From the NCBI GenBank assembly GCA_026182355.1, contig JAPFBL010000117.1, positions 859,501 to 923,500 of the forward strand: a stretch of 64,000 nt of DNA, in the 5' to 3' direction. A model generated the notes under the pieces. The model was not told the DNA's origin. It did no database searches and worked only from the letters and a program-made list of their open reading frames with translations. Every line of letters begins with the position of its first letter. Position 1 is the stretch's first letter. Shown in pieces: positions 37,436-47,429 of this stretch. Position numbers and translations under genes: made by a program. This DNA is from Hermatobates lingyangjiaoensis (Eukaryota; Arthropoda; Insecta; Hemiptera; Hermatobatidae).

Positions 37436-38182
37436 ATGCAAACGATAGATAGCCAGACTAATGCATTTACAGTATATCCAAACTTGGAAAGCGGTGCTGG
37501 CCTCAAGGAGGTAATCACCAAAGGTATTAAGCCTATTGACCTCGGAGTAAAGATTAACTCCGTGAGGCAGCTGAAAGGTGGCGATGTTTTGCTTGTGGCA
37601 CAGTCCTCCAAAGAAGCTGAGATATTGAAGCGGGGAATAGAACGACTTGACGCCTGTATCGAGACCAGGGGAGTCTCTTCTAAGGTACCTAGGCTCCAAA
37701 TTAGAGGTGTTCCAAACGATCTTACGCTGGATGATGTCGAGGAACAACTCCTCCGGAATAACAGTGAGTTAATCCTTCTTAAGGGAGATCTTAAACCCCT
37801 GTTCAAGATACCAAATAAGGCCACCCCGAACATGACTGTAGTGTGTGCCGTTAATAAAACTAAATATAGAGACATCCTAAATGCCGCAAAATTACGCATC
37901 GACTGGAAAGTCTGTCCCGTGTCCAGATTTAGCGATATCAGTCAATGTTTTAAATGTCTTGGTTTTGGTCACGTTGCATCGCGATGTAGAGCTGACGCGC
38001 CCGTCTGTGCATACTGCACTGCAGGACACGAGTCTAGATCTTGCCCTGATCCGAATAAGACCACCTGCCATAATTGCAAAACCAGGGGCCTCTCGTCTTC
38101 TAGCCATAATGCCTTTTCCAAAGATTGTCCTTATAGAAAAAGAGAAAGGAAGATCAATGTTTTAAAAACTGAATATGACTAG
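37436..38182 (+). CDS. Non-LTR retrotransposon ORF1 (gag-like, zinc-knuckle protein)
   Basis: 248 codons, the RNA-binding gag-like protein of an R1/jockey-type LINE. Residues ~18-150 form the conserved region that precedes zinc knuckles in this group. Then three knuckles follow: CFKCLGFGHVASRC (~171-184, CX2CX4HX4C), CAYCTAGHESRSC (~191-203, CX2CX3HX4C) and a third CX2CX9HX6C (~211-231). The three-knuckle arrangement is typical of the R1 and jockey groups. At 248 residues it is shorter than usual for these ORF1 proteins, so the 5' part is probably missing. A 14-bp repeat (see the findings) suggests the first ~16 codons may be host sequence read in frame. ORF2 starts 8 bp before its end (ATGACTAG overlap), a common arrangement for coupled translation. 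Confidence 0.85.
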   Translation: MQTIDSQTNAFTVYPNLESGAGLKEVITKGIKPIDLGVKINSVRQLKGGDVLLVAQSSKEAEILKRGIERLDACIETRGVSSKVPRLQIRGVPNDLTLDDVEEQLLRNNSELILLKGDLKPLFKIPNKATPNMTVVCAVNKTKYRDILNAAKLRIDWKVCPVSRFSDISQCFKCLGFGHVASRCRADAPVCAYCTAGHESRSCPDPNKTTCHNCKTRGLSSSSHNAFSKDCPYRKRERKINVLKTEYD

Positions 38183-38950
38183 ACTACTTACGATAGTCCA
38201 GAATAATGTGTCCAAATCCAGATTTGTGTCTAATCAGCTCCTTACCTTCTGTAATGAAATTGGAGCCTCTATTGTTGCTCTTCAAGAGCCCTGGTACGCA
38301 GAGGGCAATATCGGGCTTGGTCTAACTGGAAAACATATGGTAGGTTCTCCTGTTCGCCCCATGTCTGCTATTAAGATTCTGGACAACCGTGTCGATGTAT
38401 GCTTCGTGGAGGCCCTCTCGGACAGGTACATCACGGTCTGCTCATGTACCCTCCCAGGACTGTCTTTCGTCCTAATTTCCTTCTATAAACAATATGCCCT
38501 AGATATGGATGATGCTCTCCTCCCCTAGATAACACCCTAACAAAATTGAGAGGTCAGGAAATTGTTTTGGTCGGCGATTTCAATGCCCACCATTCCGCCT
38601 GGGGATCACGCAAGTCTACTGCGAATGGGTTTCGGGTTCTGGACATATTATACAAGCATGGACTGTTGGTCCTTAATGACCCTGGTTCCAGCCCTACTTT
38701 TGATGGTCCCAATGGATCATCATGGATCGACCTAACGACAGCCACTAGGGGGATCTACGATTGTATCGAAAATTGGTCAGTGTCCTCCGGTGTCCCCTCT
38801 GGAGACCATAATCCTATAGTCTTTACGATCTCTGGAGCCAGCGATCCTTTTAGTACCCCGAAGTTGAGGACTCGGATCACTGACTGGTCCTATTTCACTA
38901 GAGCCTTGTCTTTCGAGCTATCCCCCCCTCATCGATTACCTAAACATTGA
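38175..38950 (+). pseudogene. ORF2 N-terminal part: APE-type endonuclease, frameshifted
   Basis: Apurinic-like endonuclease domain that would nick target DNA to prime reverse transcription. The first segment (38175-38528) has the QNN start motif and ALQEPW, holding the metal-binding Glu. The second (in frame from about 38519 to 38950) has LVGDFNAHHSAWG with catalytic Asp and Asn, then SGDHNPIVF with the Asp-His pair. The frame changes near 38512-38525 within a CCTCCCCTAG run, and changes back near 38922-38928 within seven C. The two shifts compensate, so all catalytic blocks are present but not in one frame. Both lie at C-runs: assembly errors or genuine indels are possible. Confidence 0.85.
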
Positions 38951-41237
38951 GGCAGATTGCGTGGAGGACATTGACGCAAAGATTGAAATCATCACAGAGA
39001 CCATCTATAATACTGCGGCATATGTTAATGGCTTCTGTGGGCCTCGTGCCCACAAGGTTCCTTGGTGGAATGCAGGACTCTCTGCGTTGAAAAAGCAGGT
39101 GTCTTCCCTGCGGAGGAAGTTTCAACGATCCTGTAATATTAATATGAGAAGGGAACGATATTCCGCCTACGTAGTTGCAAGGAAACACCTTCACAGGGAA
39201 TGTAGAACCGCAAAGCGTAACTCTTGGAGGGCCTTTGTGGATTCCTGTGAAGGTAGTGCCTGGAGCCTCCCCTTTAAGATAGCCGCCAACAAGGTTTCTG
39301 TTCAACGTGCCGCAAGTAGCCTCCGATTGGGTAACCTTGATATCCTAAATCCCATCGAGAGACTGAATCACCTCTTGGACCACTTATTCCCGAATGACCA
39401 TGTCCCTGACGAGGAACCTTTCCATGTGGCCACCAGAAATTTTTGCCCGCCCCCGTCAGTGTGCACTTGCCCTTTGTGGGACCTGAACGATGTCAAAATA
39501 GCGCTCGAAAAACAAGGTAATCATAAGACGCCAGGCCCTGATGGCCTCGCCCCTATTTACATAAAGAAATCTCTCCCCCTCATCGGCCCATCTCTCCTCC
39601 AAATCTATATAGAATGCCACAGGTTTGGATATTTTCCGTTGGCTTGGAGGAGAGCCGACGTAGTGTTAGTGTCTAAGGGAGAGAACAAGAATCCGACTTT
39701 GGCGTCTTCATATCGCCCTATTTGTCTGCTGGATTCAATGGGTAAATGTCTTGAGGCCTTATTATTGAGCATCTTTTCTACAAAGTACGAGTCACTATGC
39801 ACGGGCTACCAGTTTGGTTCCAGGAGGGGCATGTCGGTAGACGACGCATTATGGAGACTGCGGGAGTTCACCCTCAACACCCAAGGTAAGTATATAGTAG
39901 GGTTGTTCCTGGATGTCAGGGGAGCATTCGATCACGCTTGGCGCCCTGCCATCATCCGGGAGCTATGGGAGGCGGGCCTCTGCCCTAATACGACCCGTAT
40001 CGTAGAGAGTTATTTCTCCGAAAGGTTTGTGACTGCACGGACCCTCTCAGGCGCCGTGATCCGTCTTACTGAGAGAGGCTGTCCCCAAGGCTCGGTTCTC
40101 GGTCCTACGTTGTGGGCATTTCTTATGGAGCCCCTTCTGATGCAACTGGCTATGGCTGGTCTCCAACCCTTGGCATATGTGGACGACCTTGCTGTCCTTT
40201 TCAGCGCGCAATCAAGACAACGGATTGAAGACAAGGCTAATGAGGCTCTGCTTATAATAGATAATTGGTGCCGATACTCCAAGCTCGACCTTTCGATCGA
40301 CAAGTGTTCGGCCCTTATGCTTAGGGGTAAGTTCACGAGACATAATTCGCCCCGCGTCTTCTTTAGAGGTACCCGACTTAGGTTTGTAGAAGTTGTTAAG
40401 TACCTGGGGGTCTTGATTGGAGAGGGATTTCGCTTTAGGGACCATGTTAGAGAATCTGCAGCGAGGGCCTATGCCAAGTTTTCTGTTATAAATAGGATTT
40501 CCAAACCTACCTGGGGTGTGAAGTATAAAAATTGCAGCATTGTTTATATGGCCATTTTTAATGCTATTATGACCCACGGAGCGCCCATTTGGGGTCCTAG
40601 CCTTAATAAGGAACTTACCAGAGTGCTATTATCACACCAGCGAAGAGCCCTCCTACTTGTGGTCAAGGGGTATAGAACGGTATCTGCCTTGGCCCTACAG
40701 GTACTATCTGGGCAGATCCCCGTCGACATCCTTATTAGGTGGCGTGTGGAGAACTTTGTGAGTAAGAGGGGCCTACCCCCAATATGGATCCCGCCTGGTC
40801 GCAGCGAGATACCGGCTACCCTTGACAGTGTCAGGAGTTGGGCTTTGTCTGAGTGGCAGCATAGGTGGGACCTGGGTACTACTGGTCGTTGGACCTATCG
40901 GTTCCTCCCGTTCATTGCCGACAGGCTTCGTTGGAGGCACCTCCGGCCCTCTTTCTGGCTGACCCAGGTCTTGACGGGCCACGGAGATTTTGGAGAGTAT
41001 CTCGCGCGGTTTCGTCTCCGGGATAACTCCTTTTGCCTTTGTGGAGACCGGTGTGAGTCGGTTGCACACATACTTGAGTCCTGCGACCGATTCTCCCGCC
41101 AGAGATATGATTATCAGTTGGCCTTGGGGACGTTTATCGCCAATAGGTACAGTGTGGTCCTCAGTTCGACGCACTACACTTCCTTCGTTGGGTTGGTCCA
41201 CGAAATTGGTAAGATAAAAAGGACCCTGACGCTGTAG
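38929..41237 (+). CDS. ORF2 C-terminal part: reverse transcriptase
   Basis: 758 codons from 38961 (the true frame enters from about 38929), uninterrupted. RT blocks in order (residue numbers from 38961): HKTPGPDGL (~187), SSYRPICLLDSMGK, YQFGSRRGMSVDDAL, FLDVRGAFDHAW (~316, first catalytic Asp), GCPQGSVLGP, LAYVDDLAVL (~405, catalytic YVDD), and VKYLGVLIG of the thumb. A CCHC-like CLCGDRC...H...C lies at ~692-710, as in R1/jockey-type ORF2. Ends with TAG at 41235. Enzyme for target-primed reverse transcription. All catalytic residues visible are intact. Strand, spacing and composition match ORF1. Confidence 0.95.
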
Positions 41238-41339
41238 TCTAAATGGCAACCCGCCTCCCGTCCTGATCTAGTCTCCTCCTATATTTGCCATAGTATTTAT
41301 TATTGATGTTATTTATTTATTTGTATTTCTTATTTATTC

Positions 41340-41875
41340 TAGTTTTAAGCCAGTCCTGGGGGGAATATCCAAGTACCCTTAGAAACCCTAGTCAAGGTTT
41401 TTATTTATTTGTATTTATCTATTTATTTATTTATTTATATTAGTTTTAAGCCTGCCCTAGGGGGAATATCCAAGTACCCCTAGGAACCCTAGCCTAGGTT
41501 TTTGTTTATTTATACGTTGTTATTTATTTATTTATTTATATTAGTCTTAAGCCAACCCTAGGGGGAATATCCTAGTACCCCTAGGAACCCTAGCCTAGGT
41601 TTTGTATTTATTTATTTATTTATCTTAGTCTTAAGCCTGCCCTAGGGGGAATATCCAAGTACCCCTAGGAACCTTAGCCTAGGTTTTTGTTTATTGATTT
41701 GTTTTTATTTATTTATTTATTTATATTAGTCTTAAGCCTGCCCTAGGGGGAATATCCAAGTACCCCTAGGAACCCTAGCCTAGGTTTATTTATTTATTTA
41801 TATTAGTCTTAAGCCTGCCCTAAGGGGAATATCCGAGTACCCCTAGGTACCCTAGCCTAGGTTTTTGTTTGTTCT
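41340..41875 (+). repeat. Six-unit tandem repeat with CCTAGGGG/CCCCTAGG hairpins
   Basis: Units start with TTTTAAGCC or CTTAAGCC near 41343, 41451, 41542, 41625, 41727 and 41805. Each holds CCTAGGGG, a 13-nt loop with GAATATCC, and CCCCTAGG, then CCTAGCCTAGG, followed by a variable number of TTTA. Spacing varies (78-108 bp) through the TTTA linkers. The outer units are the most diverged. Confidence 0.9.
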
Positions 41876-41988
41876 AGTCCTATTTGTCTTTTGTCTGTTG
41901 TCTTTCCGTCGTCCGTCGTGTATTATTGATGTTTGTCTTTAGCGTGATGTCTGTCGTGGTAGCCCGCCTCCGCGAGGTCCACCTTGGG

Positions 41989-42110
41989 CACACTGGGATG
42001 AGCCTTCTGTTTCCTTTTGGAAACAGTTATCTCTGCCCAGTGTGGCTAAAGGGCTCCACGTAAAAAACATCGGCCTGGTCTGCTTTATTGCGTGGTGTGG
42101 TCGAAAGACC
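41989..42110 (+). promoter_or_regulatory. Structured RNA 3' end of the LINE
   Basis: Nested stems: CACACTGGG (41989-41997) pairs with CCCAGTGTG (42036-42044), enclosing CTGTTTCC-TTTT-GGAAACAG (42007-42026). A separate GGTC-GAAA-GACC (42099-42110) is a stem capped by a GNRA tetraloop. They lie 25-145 nt from the 3' end, where a LINE reverse transcriptase would bind its RNA. The function is inferred. Confidence 0.6.
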
Positions 42111-42149
42111 GAGGTACATGCTAATAAATCAAACAAGTATATCCAAACT

Positions 42150-44633
42150 GCTCATTGGCCCACAAACTCCAGCAGAACACATGTAAATATGAGCCAATAA
42201 AACACAAAATACAAGCTCTTTACCTTGTAATTTCCTTATTATTTTTTTATCTAAGCTACATAATATTTATGATATGTACGGTTATATTACCTGATATTGC
42301 ATTATATAGAAAGGGTGGTATAATTGTTGCAAAATATGTTATAGGAATAAAATCGTACTGCTGGATTAGTTTGAACTAAATATCATAATTATAATATTTG
42401 AGAAACATTATAGAGATAGAATTAGTAAATTGAACCACACATATTAAAAAAGCCTAAAACAAATCATGAAATCTTCTAAATGAAATGTTATGGTCGTATT
42501 ATTCTGGAATGGGAGACTTTTTAATAAAATATATTAAAAAGTACATCATGTACTTTTACATCATCATGTACAATGTACATTACACAAAAATTATGCTATA
42601 TTACTTATCTTTCCAGGTAATCAAATTCTTAATATTATCTTTAAGATTATCTTTCGTAATATGTCAAACAATCAATTCCGATATTTTTTTTGTAAACATA
42701 AAATTTGAAATGAAATGTAAGAAGTCATTTATTAATCTACAATACATAAATCAGCCATTTTTTTTTATTAAAGGGCAGTAATAAAAATGATAGCTTTTGA
42801 CAATTGATTTATGTGTAATTCATTATTAAAATTAAAGATGACGGAAATGATAACATTTTTGATTTAGTAATTTAAAACAGAAACGTTTTTGTTATATTAC
42901 ATTAGAATTTAATTACATTAGGAAGTTATGTACATTCACTGGTTTCTATAGGTTCGCTTCTGTAATCAACAAATTACTTCACCTTTTTCTGTTCATTTTA
43001 ACTCAAGTCATTCATAATCTTCGCATTCTAACTAAGATTCCTGAGTTGACAACGATAATACTTCTATGTTTTATCAACTGGTTGCACTAAGTGCGAACCT
43101 TTTTGACTAATTGTCTAACTAACTAACCTAAATATAAATAATTCAGTGGCTCAGATATCTGCATCATTCTGTAGGTTATAGTTATAAAAGCTACTTCTAA
43201 TTAAAATAATACTGGTAATCTCGGACTCTAACTCTCTCGTTATCAAAGACCATTAGCCAACAAACATTGTGTGAGCTATATATTTTTATTTTATTGTATT
43301 TGTGTACGCATCAGAGTATGCGTATTTCAAACAATTTGTTTTGAAATCGGGAATTATTGTCAAATATTTCATTTATCTATCATTCGACAGATCTCTGTAC
43401 CACTAGTATTCAGCTCTTTTGAAATGAAGTGAAGAGAGAATGCGATGTTTTGTACGGCTTTAGAGGGGCTGGGAGTTGATCGACACTTGTATTAAGTGAC
43501 TGGACAAAGATATTTAGATAGGTAGGTCAGTTTTTACTGCATTGTTGGTATTGCTGCTTGTAAAGTGATGTAGTGATCAATAGACTTTCAACCAACTTTT
43601 CTGGAGATAAATCTTGCAATGCTATCATAATGAAAGGAGAAGGGTGTTTAGAAAAATTTAGTCAGACAAGTGATTAAAATTAGCCGTCCATCTTTATAAA
43701 TAACAATAAGAAAAGATCAAATGATTTTCCAGGAAAAAAGGGCTCCCAAAATAATTAATTTCAACATTACTAGTTCTGAAATTAAAAACGGAGAACAGAT
43801 AATTCCAGTGGCAATAATTATAACTCTAAAGGTTTTAATAAAAGGATTTCAAATTTACATTTATTAAAGGTTATCAAGATAATTAAAAAATACTAAAAGA
43901 AATTAATCTCACATTAGGCTGCCATTTTTAGATTAAACAAAGTATCTTGCTGTACAACGTTAGGACAGCAAGTTTTTTTGATAGAAAAAATATAGCAACG
44001 GGATTTTTCAATAAGGGAATTAATAGTAATGTAACAGCCCTTACATCTGTTGCATTAAATGAACGTCAGAGTTTTAAATTAGAGAACATGATTATTATAT
44101 ATAAAGAGATGAACGAACGAAAAAAAAAGCACTGAAAATTCTATATATTAAAAAGGATCAAATTTTAGTTAATTTCAAAAGTGATAGACCGAATATGAAT
44201 CATATTTATTCGGATGAATTAATTTATTTTTGTTATAGATTTGTTGCAAATAATTTGTTAAACAACATAACTGTTAAAATATGAGAAATTCGTTTCTATT
44301 TTTTCTTGTTATTGTTGCTATAATACATTAGGGTTACTCTTCAAAATTGTGTTTATAACAGCGTTACTAGACTGGATGTTTTTGAAAGGTTAACATTAAA
44401 AGCCTCTAGTAAAGTAATTTTTTATAGTTTTTCTTAATAAATAAATTCTTACTTCAGTATATCCTCATATTATTTTACGAATTATTTTACTTCCATAACT
44501 CTAAATTTCTTAATAATCTTGTACCGAGTACCGATTTCAATTCTTAGTATTACTCTATTTCAATTTTGATAAATTTTAATTGTACATATATATTATAATC
44601 TAGAAAATGACTCACGAAGGACAACAAACATTT
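42150..44633. other. AT-rich stretch without recognisable features
   Basis: Small open frames (42155-42379, 42485-42781, 43947-44135) have no domain signature. No repeat or RNA gene recognised. Confidence 0.5.
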
Positions 44634-44790
44634 CTGAGTAAACTATAGGTACAAAGAAAGTAAAAAAACACACTTACAATCTCTGATTTTTGTTTTAAAT
44701 TTAAACATCATTATGATTTAAATTCCATTAAGACAGAAGAGGTAGGGCAGTCCTTCTGTTTTCTGTGTACCTATAGTTTACTCTGAATTG
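44610..44790. mobile_element. Decayed PLE tail (B/C-like), inverted tips
   Basis: AGTAAACTATAGGTACA (44639-44655) recurs inverted at about 44766-44782. Read on the minus strand, the left part resembles the family B tail (AGAGATTGTAAGTGTGTT, then CTTTCTTTGT and GTTTGTTGTCCTTC). The hammerhead-like motif itself is gone. The tip ACTATAGGTACAAAGAAAG also starts the family C element at 46095. Confidence 0.55.
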
Positions 44791-44793
44791 TAT

Positions 44794-44826
<33 letters not shown>

Positions 44827-44833
44827 CATATAT

Positions 44834-45750
44834 ATAGTTCAATATAAACAAAGAAACATAAAGAAATCAGAAAAACACACTTACAGTCTCTAATTTTCGG
44901 TTTGAACCGTCTTCAGGAGAGATAAGAGAGGGAAACCAAGCGCACTGGATCAGAGACGGTTGGAGACCAACAGTGTTGTCGCATGCCCCCCCCCCCCCCA
45001 CCCATTACACCCTCTATCCTGTTGCAACTGACTGCTCGTGTACCTCCAAAAACTGTGTGTACCGTTTGGAGTGTACCAAGTGTGATTCGTTCTACGTAGG
45101 CCAAGCATCCACCAAGCTTAGTCTCCGTATGAACAATCACAGAGCTTCAGTCAATAGCCGCTCCCATCTTCCCATTGCCATACATGCCAATAGCCATGGT
45201 CTCCCTTTTAATGAGTGCTACAGGTTACAGATTCTGCGACAAATACCCCCTGACAGCAAAGACCTCACACTACGAGCCTCCGAAGAAGCCCATATTTGGC
45301 TATTAAGCGCGCGCAGTGCACCTGGCCTCAATCTAAAGCGATAATGTCTAAAAGTTCCTTGCCTTTTCACATTTTTTAATAATTTATTTCATTTGTTATT
45401 ATTATTTGTATTCTTAGTTTTATTTTACCATAGCTTAGTCAGTACTTTTGTTTATGTATCAATTTCTCTGTATCAATTTCCCTTATTTTTTCAATTTTTT
45501 CTTTTTTATATATTTATTGTTTTCATATTCCATTAATTTAATGTAATTATAAATTATAAATTGATTCCTGTCTACCTTATTTTCTGTGAACGGGCGCGCA
45601 TGCGGCAACACTGTTGGTCTCCAACCGTCTCTGATCCAGTGCGCTTGGTTTCCCTCTCTTATCTCTCCTGAAGACGGTTCAAACCGAAAATTAGAGACTG
45701 TAAGTGTGTTCTTCTGATTTCTTTATGTTTCTTTGTTTATATTGAACTAT
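44834..45750 (+). mobile_element. PLE family B: 5'-truncated copy with inverted termini
   Basis: Arms 44834-44986 (minus) and 45598-45750 (plus) are 153 bp each and nearly identical inverted copies. Each has CTGAAGACGG, loop and CCGAAAATTAGAGAC. Between them lie a 13-nt poly-C, the GIY-YIG coding fragment (44999-45344) and a T-rich 3' UTR. A 5' truncation carrying an inverted piece of the 3' terminus is a known PLE arrangement. (TA)n borders both ends (44807-44833; 45796-45832). Low arm divergence implies recent insertion. Confidence 0.85.
44999..45344 (+). CDS. PLE family B GIY-YIG endonuclease, C-terminal fragment
   Basis: C-terminal endonuclease of a Penelope-like element, which cleaves target DNA to prime reverse transcription. 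The visible domain starts with CSCTSKNCVYRLECTKC, then FYVGQAS (the 'YIG' strand, here VG), LRMNNHR with the catalytic Arg, LPIAIHANSHGLPF with conserved His, and RASEEAHI with the catalytic Glu. It ends SAPGLNLKR. The upstream linker and entire reverse transcriptase are missing. The frame is open back through the poly-C into the inverted arm (ATG at 44973), but that join is accidental. Not functional alone, though the domain residues look intact. Confidence 0.85.
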
Positions 45751-45791
45751 ATTTGTCCGTTTTGGATCGTATTTCCAACGAAAAAAAGTGT

Positions 45792-45835
<44 letters not shown>

Positions 45836-45838
45836 CAT

Positions 45839-46022
45839 GATAAACCACAATAAGAAATGGGAAAACAGGACTAAGATATTTCAAGCGGTCTTCGTCACAG
45901 TCAAAAACCCATCTTTGACGAAGACCGCTTGTTACGGTTGAAAGATCTTAGTATTGTTTTCCCATTTCTTATTGTGGTTTGATCATTGATTGTTATTTCA
46001 CGTGTTTATGTGAAATCTTTTT
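45839..46022. mobile_element. PLE family A tail, inverted pair
   Basis: The minus half (45839-45905) has a partly deleted motif. The plus half (CTTTGACGA about 45912-45920, GCTTGTTACGGTTGAAAG, then tip to 46020) is intact apart from TTGACGA for CTGACGA. Edged by (TA)n on both sides. Confidence 0.8.
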
Positions 46023-46027
46023 ATATA

Positions 46028-46031
46028 TTAT

Positions 46032-46094
<63 letters not shown>
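46028..46094. repeat. (CA)n-(TA)n compound microsatellite
   Basis: CA dinucleotides followed by about 44 bp of TA, between a family A foldback and the family C element. Confidence 0.9.
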
Positions 46095-46100
<6 letters not shown>

Positions 46101-46915
46101 AGGTACAAAGAAAGCAAAAACTCCCATCACTCTCCCTTGAACCCTGCATTTGGGATGGGGATGGTGGAGTGCGGACGGAGCAGATGCCAAACCTGTCTTA
46201 TCATAAACCCTAATCCCTTTTTTACTTCCCCCCATAGCAACATTAACTACCCTTGTCCTCCCCACACCTCATGCACATCGGTTAATTGCGTTTACCGTTT
46301 GGACTGCACCCAGTGTGATGCATTCTACGTTGGTATGGCCTCTACGCAGCTCAACTTACGTATGAATGGTCACAGGGCTTTCGTTGGTCAACGCAAAAAC
46401 CTCCCTATTGCTATCCACTCTAATTCCCATGGACTGGATTTTAATCACTGCTTCCGGGTCCAAGTCCTTAATCATATCCCTGTTCCGTCTTATCGGGTTA
46501 CTTTAAGAGCTTCAGAGGAAGCAATTATCTGTCTTCTCAAAGCTCGCTCTCCTCCTGGCCTTAACTTGTACCGTTAATTTAATTTTTTTTTTTATTTTTA
46601 TTATTTTATTTTATTTTTTATTATTTATTTATTTATTTTATTTTTTAAATTGTTTATTGTTTCATTTACTATTCTTCTCCTTCTGTTATTTTTATTTGCT
46701 TTTATTTGTTCTTTTTAGTTATTTTTCTCTCTGTAGTTAGTAGCTTACCTAGGGCGGCCGGCAGAGTGCGTGCGTGTTCGTTTGCATTCGGCCTACCACT
46801 CAGTTAGCTTCAGCTACTCAAAGGGACTACTTCTACCCGATGACGACGACTGTCGAAATATCGTTGTGAGTCTTTTGTGTGTATCTTTATTTGTTTTTTC
46901 TCTTTCATGTGTTAA
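46095..46915 (+). mobile_element. PLE family C: 5'-truncated copy
   Basis: Starts with an inverted tip (AACTATAGGTACAAAGAAAG) after (TA)n, then the GIY-YIG fragment (to 46577), a T-rich 3' UTR and a tail with GATGACGACGACTGTCGAAATATCG-type motif at 46837-46866, where CGAC/GTCG form a perfect stem. Ends with the TCATGTGTTAACTATATATA box. This is the most complete member of family C here. Confidence 0.8.
46110..46577 (+). CDS. PLE family C GIY-YIG endonuclease, C-terminal fragment
   Basis: More complete than the family B fragment. It keeps the Cys-rich linker CGRSRCQTC that precedes the endonuclease in PLEs, then CTSVNCVYRLDCTQC, FYVGMAS, LRMNGHR with the catalytic Arg, LPIAIHSNSHGLDF, and RASEEAIICLL with the catalytic Glu, ending PPGLNLYR. 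There is no real start codon: the frame is open from about 46110 and was part of a longer RT-endonuclease protein. About 60% similar to the family B domain by eye. No frameshift within the fragment. Confidence 0.85.
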   Translation, partial: ESKNSHHSPLNPAFGMGMVECGRSRCQTCLIINPNPFFTSPHSNINYPCPPHTSCTSVNCVYRLDCTQCDAFYVGMASTQLNLRMNGHRAFVGQRKNLPIAIHSNSHGLDFNHCFRVQVLNHIPVPSYRVTLRASEEAIICLLKARSPPGLNLYR

Positions 46916-46924
46916 CTATATATA

Positions 46925-47148
46925 CATAAACCACGATAGGAAATGAGAAAAACGACTAGGATTTTTCAGCTCTAGCAAGTGCTCTTCGTCAGTCATATCT
47001 TCACTGACGAAGACCACTTGTACGGTTGAAGATCTTAGTTCTTTTATAGTGTGATTAGTTTGAATTTGAATTAGTGTGAGTTTGAATTAGTTTTATAGAT
47101 CTTTGTTTGAACAGTTATTGTTATTTCACGTGTTTATTGTAAAATCAT
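46925..47148. mobile_element. Degraded PLE family A inverted pair
   Basis: Minus half 46926-46997 with several changes. The plus half has CACTGACGAAGACC, then TACGGTTGAAGATCTTAGT with one A of GAAA lost (47003-47040). A TTTGAATTAG repeat separates it from the terminal TTATTTCACGTGTTTA. Confidence 0.65.
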
Positions 47149-47151
47149 GTT

Positions 47152-47171
47152 ATATATATATATATATATAT
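47152..47171. repeat. (TA)n microsatellite
   Basis: Short TA run after the degraded family A tail. Confidence 0.85.
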
Positions 47172-47281
47172 GCTTAAAATAAGCTGTGACACATAGACCG
47201 AAACATAACAAAGACTCACTTTTCAATATTTCGACCGCCTTAAGTGTAATCTGTCTTGCCGGACCGTTTCCGTTTATCATG
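47172..47281 (-). other. Short spacer, possibly another PLE tip
   Basis: Contains CAATATTTCGACCGCCTTAAGTG on the plus strand, whose reverse complement has CGAAATATTG as in the family C tails. Too short to be certain. Confidence 0.3.
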
Positions 47282-47306
47282 GTATATATATATATATATA
47301 TATATA
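47282..47306. repeat. (TA)n microsatellite
   Basis: TA run immediately before a family A tail. Confidence 0.85.
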
Positions 47307-47429
47307 TCAATGATCAAACCACAATAAGAAATGGGAAAACAAGACTAAGATCTTTCAACCGTAACAAGCGGTCTTCGTCAGAGTCAAAAACCCAACTGAA
47401 CACTAGATGCAGAAAACATCTGGTGAGGA

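Larger units (their letters stand above)
37485..42135 (+). mobile_element. R1/jockey-type non-LTR retrotransposon, nearly complete
   Basis: Order: 5'-truncated or short ORF1, ORF2 (endonuclease, reverse transcriptase, C-terminal CCHC), ~900-bp 3' UTR with hairpin tandem repeats, structured 3' end and AATAAATCAAAC tail. AGTATATCCAAACT follows the tail (42136-42149) and also lies at 37471-37484, which would fit a 14-bp target duplication and put the left boundary at 37485. If ORF1 homology really runs through that point, the left boundary lies further upstream. Much higher GC than its surroundings. Two frameshifts in ORF2 are the only clear lesions. Confidence 0.75.
41238..42135 (+). other. 3' UTR of the non-LTR retrotransposon
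   Basis: Follows the ORF2 stop directly. Contains six hairpin-bearing tandem repeats (41340-41875) linked by (TTTA)n, then a highly structured end (41989-42110) and a short AATAAATC tail. In LINEs the 3' UTR is what the reverse transcriptase recognises; the structures here are candidates for that role. Confidence 0.8.

Noticed and set aside
37352..37899. Long minus-strand frames across ORF1
   Set aside because: Shadow frames of the plus-strand LINE ORF1, which has zinc knuckles.
44973..44998. ATG-initiated N-terminus of the family B endonuclease
   Set aside because: The codons come from the inverted arm and poly-C at the truncation junction, not from the original protein.
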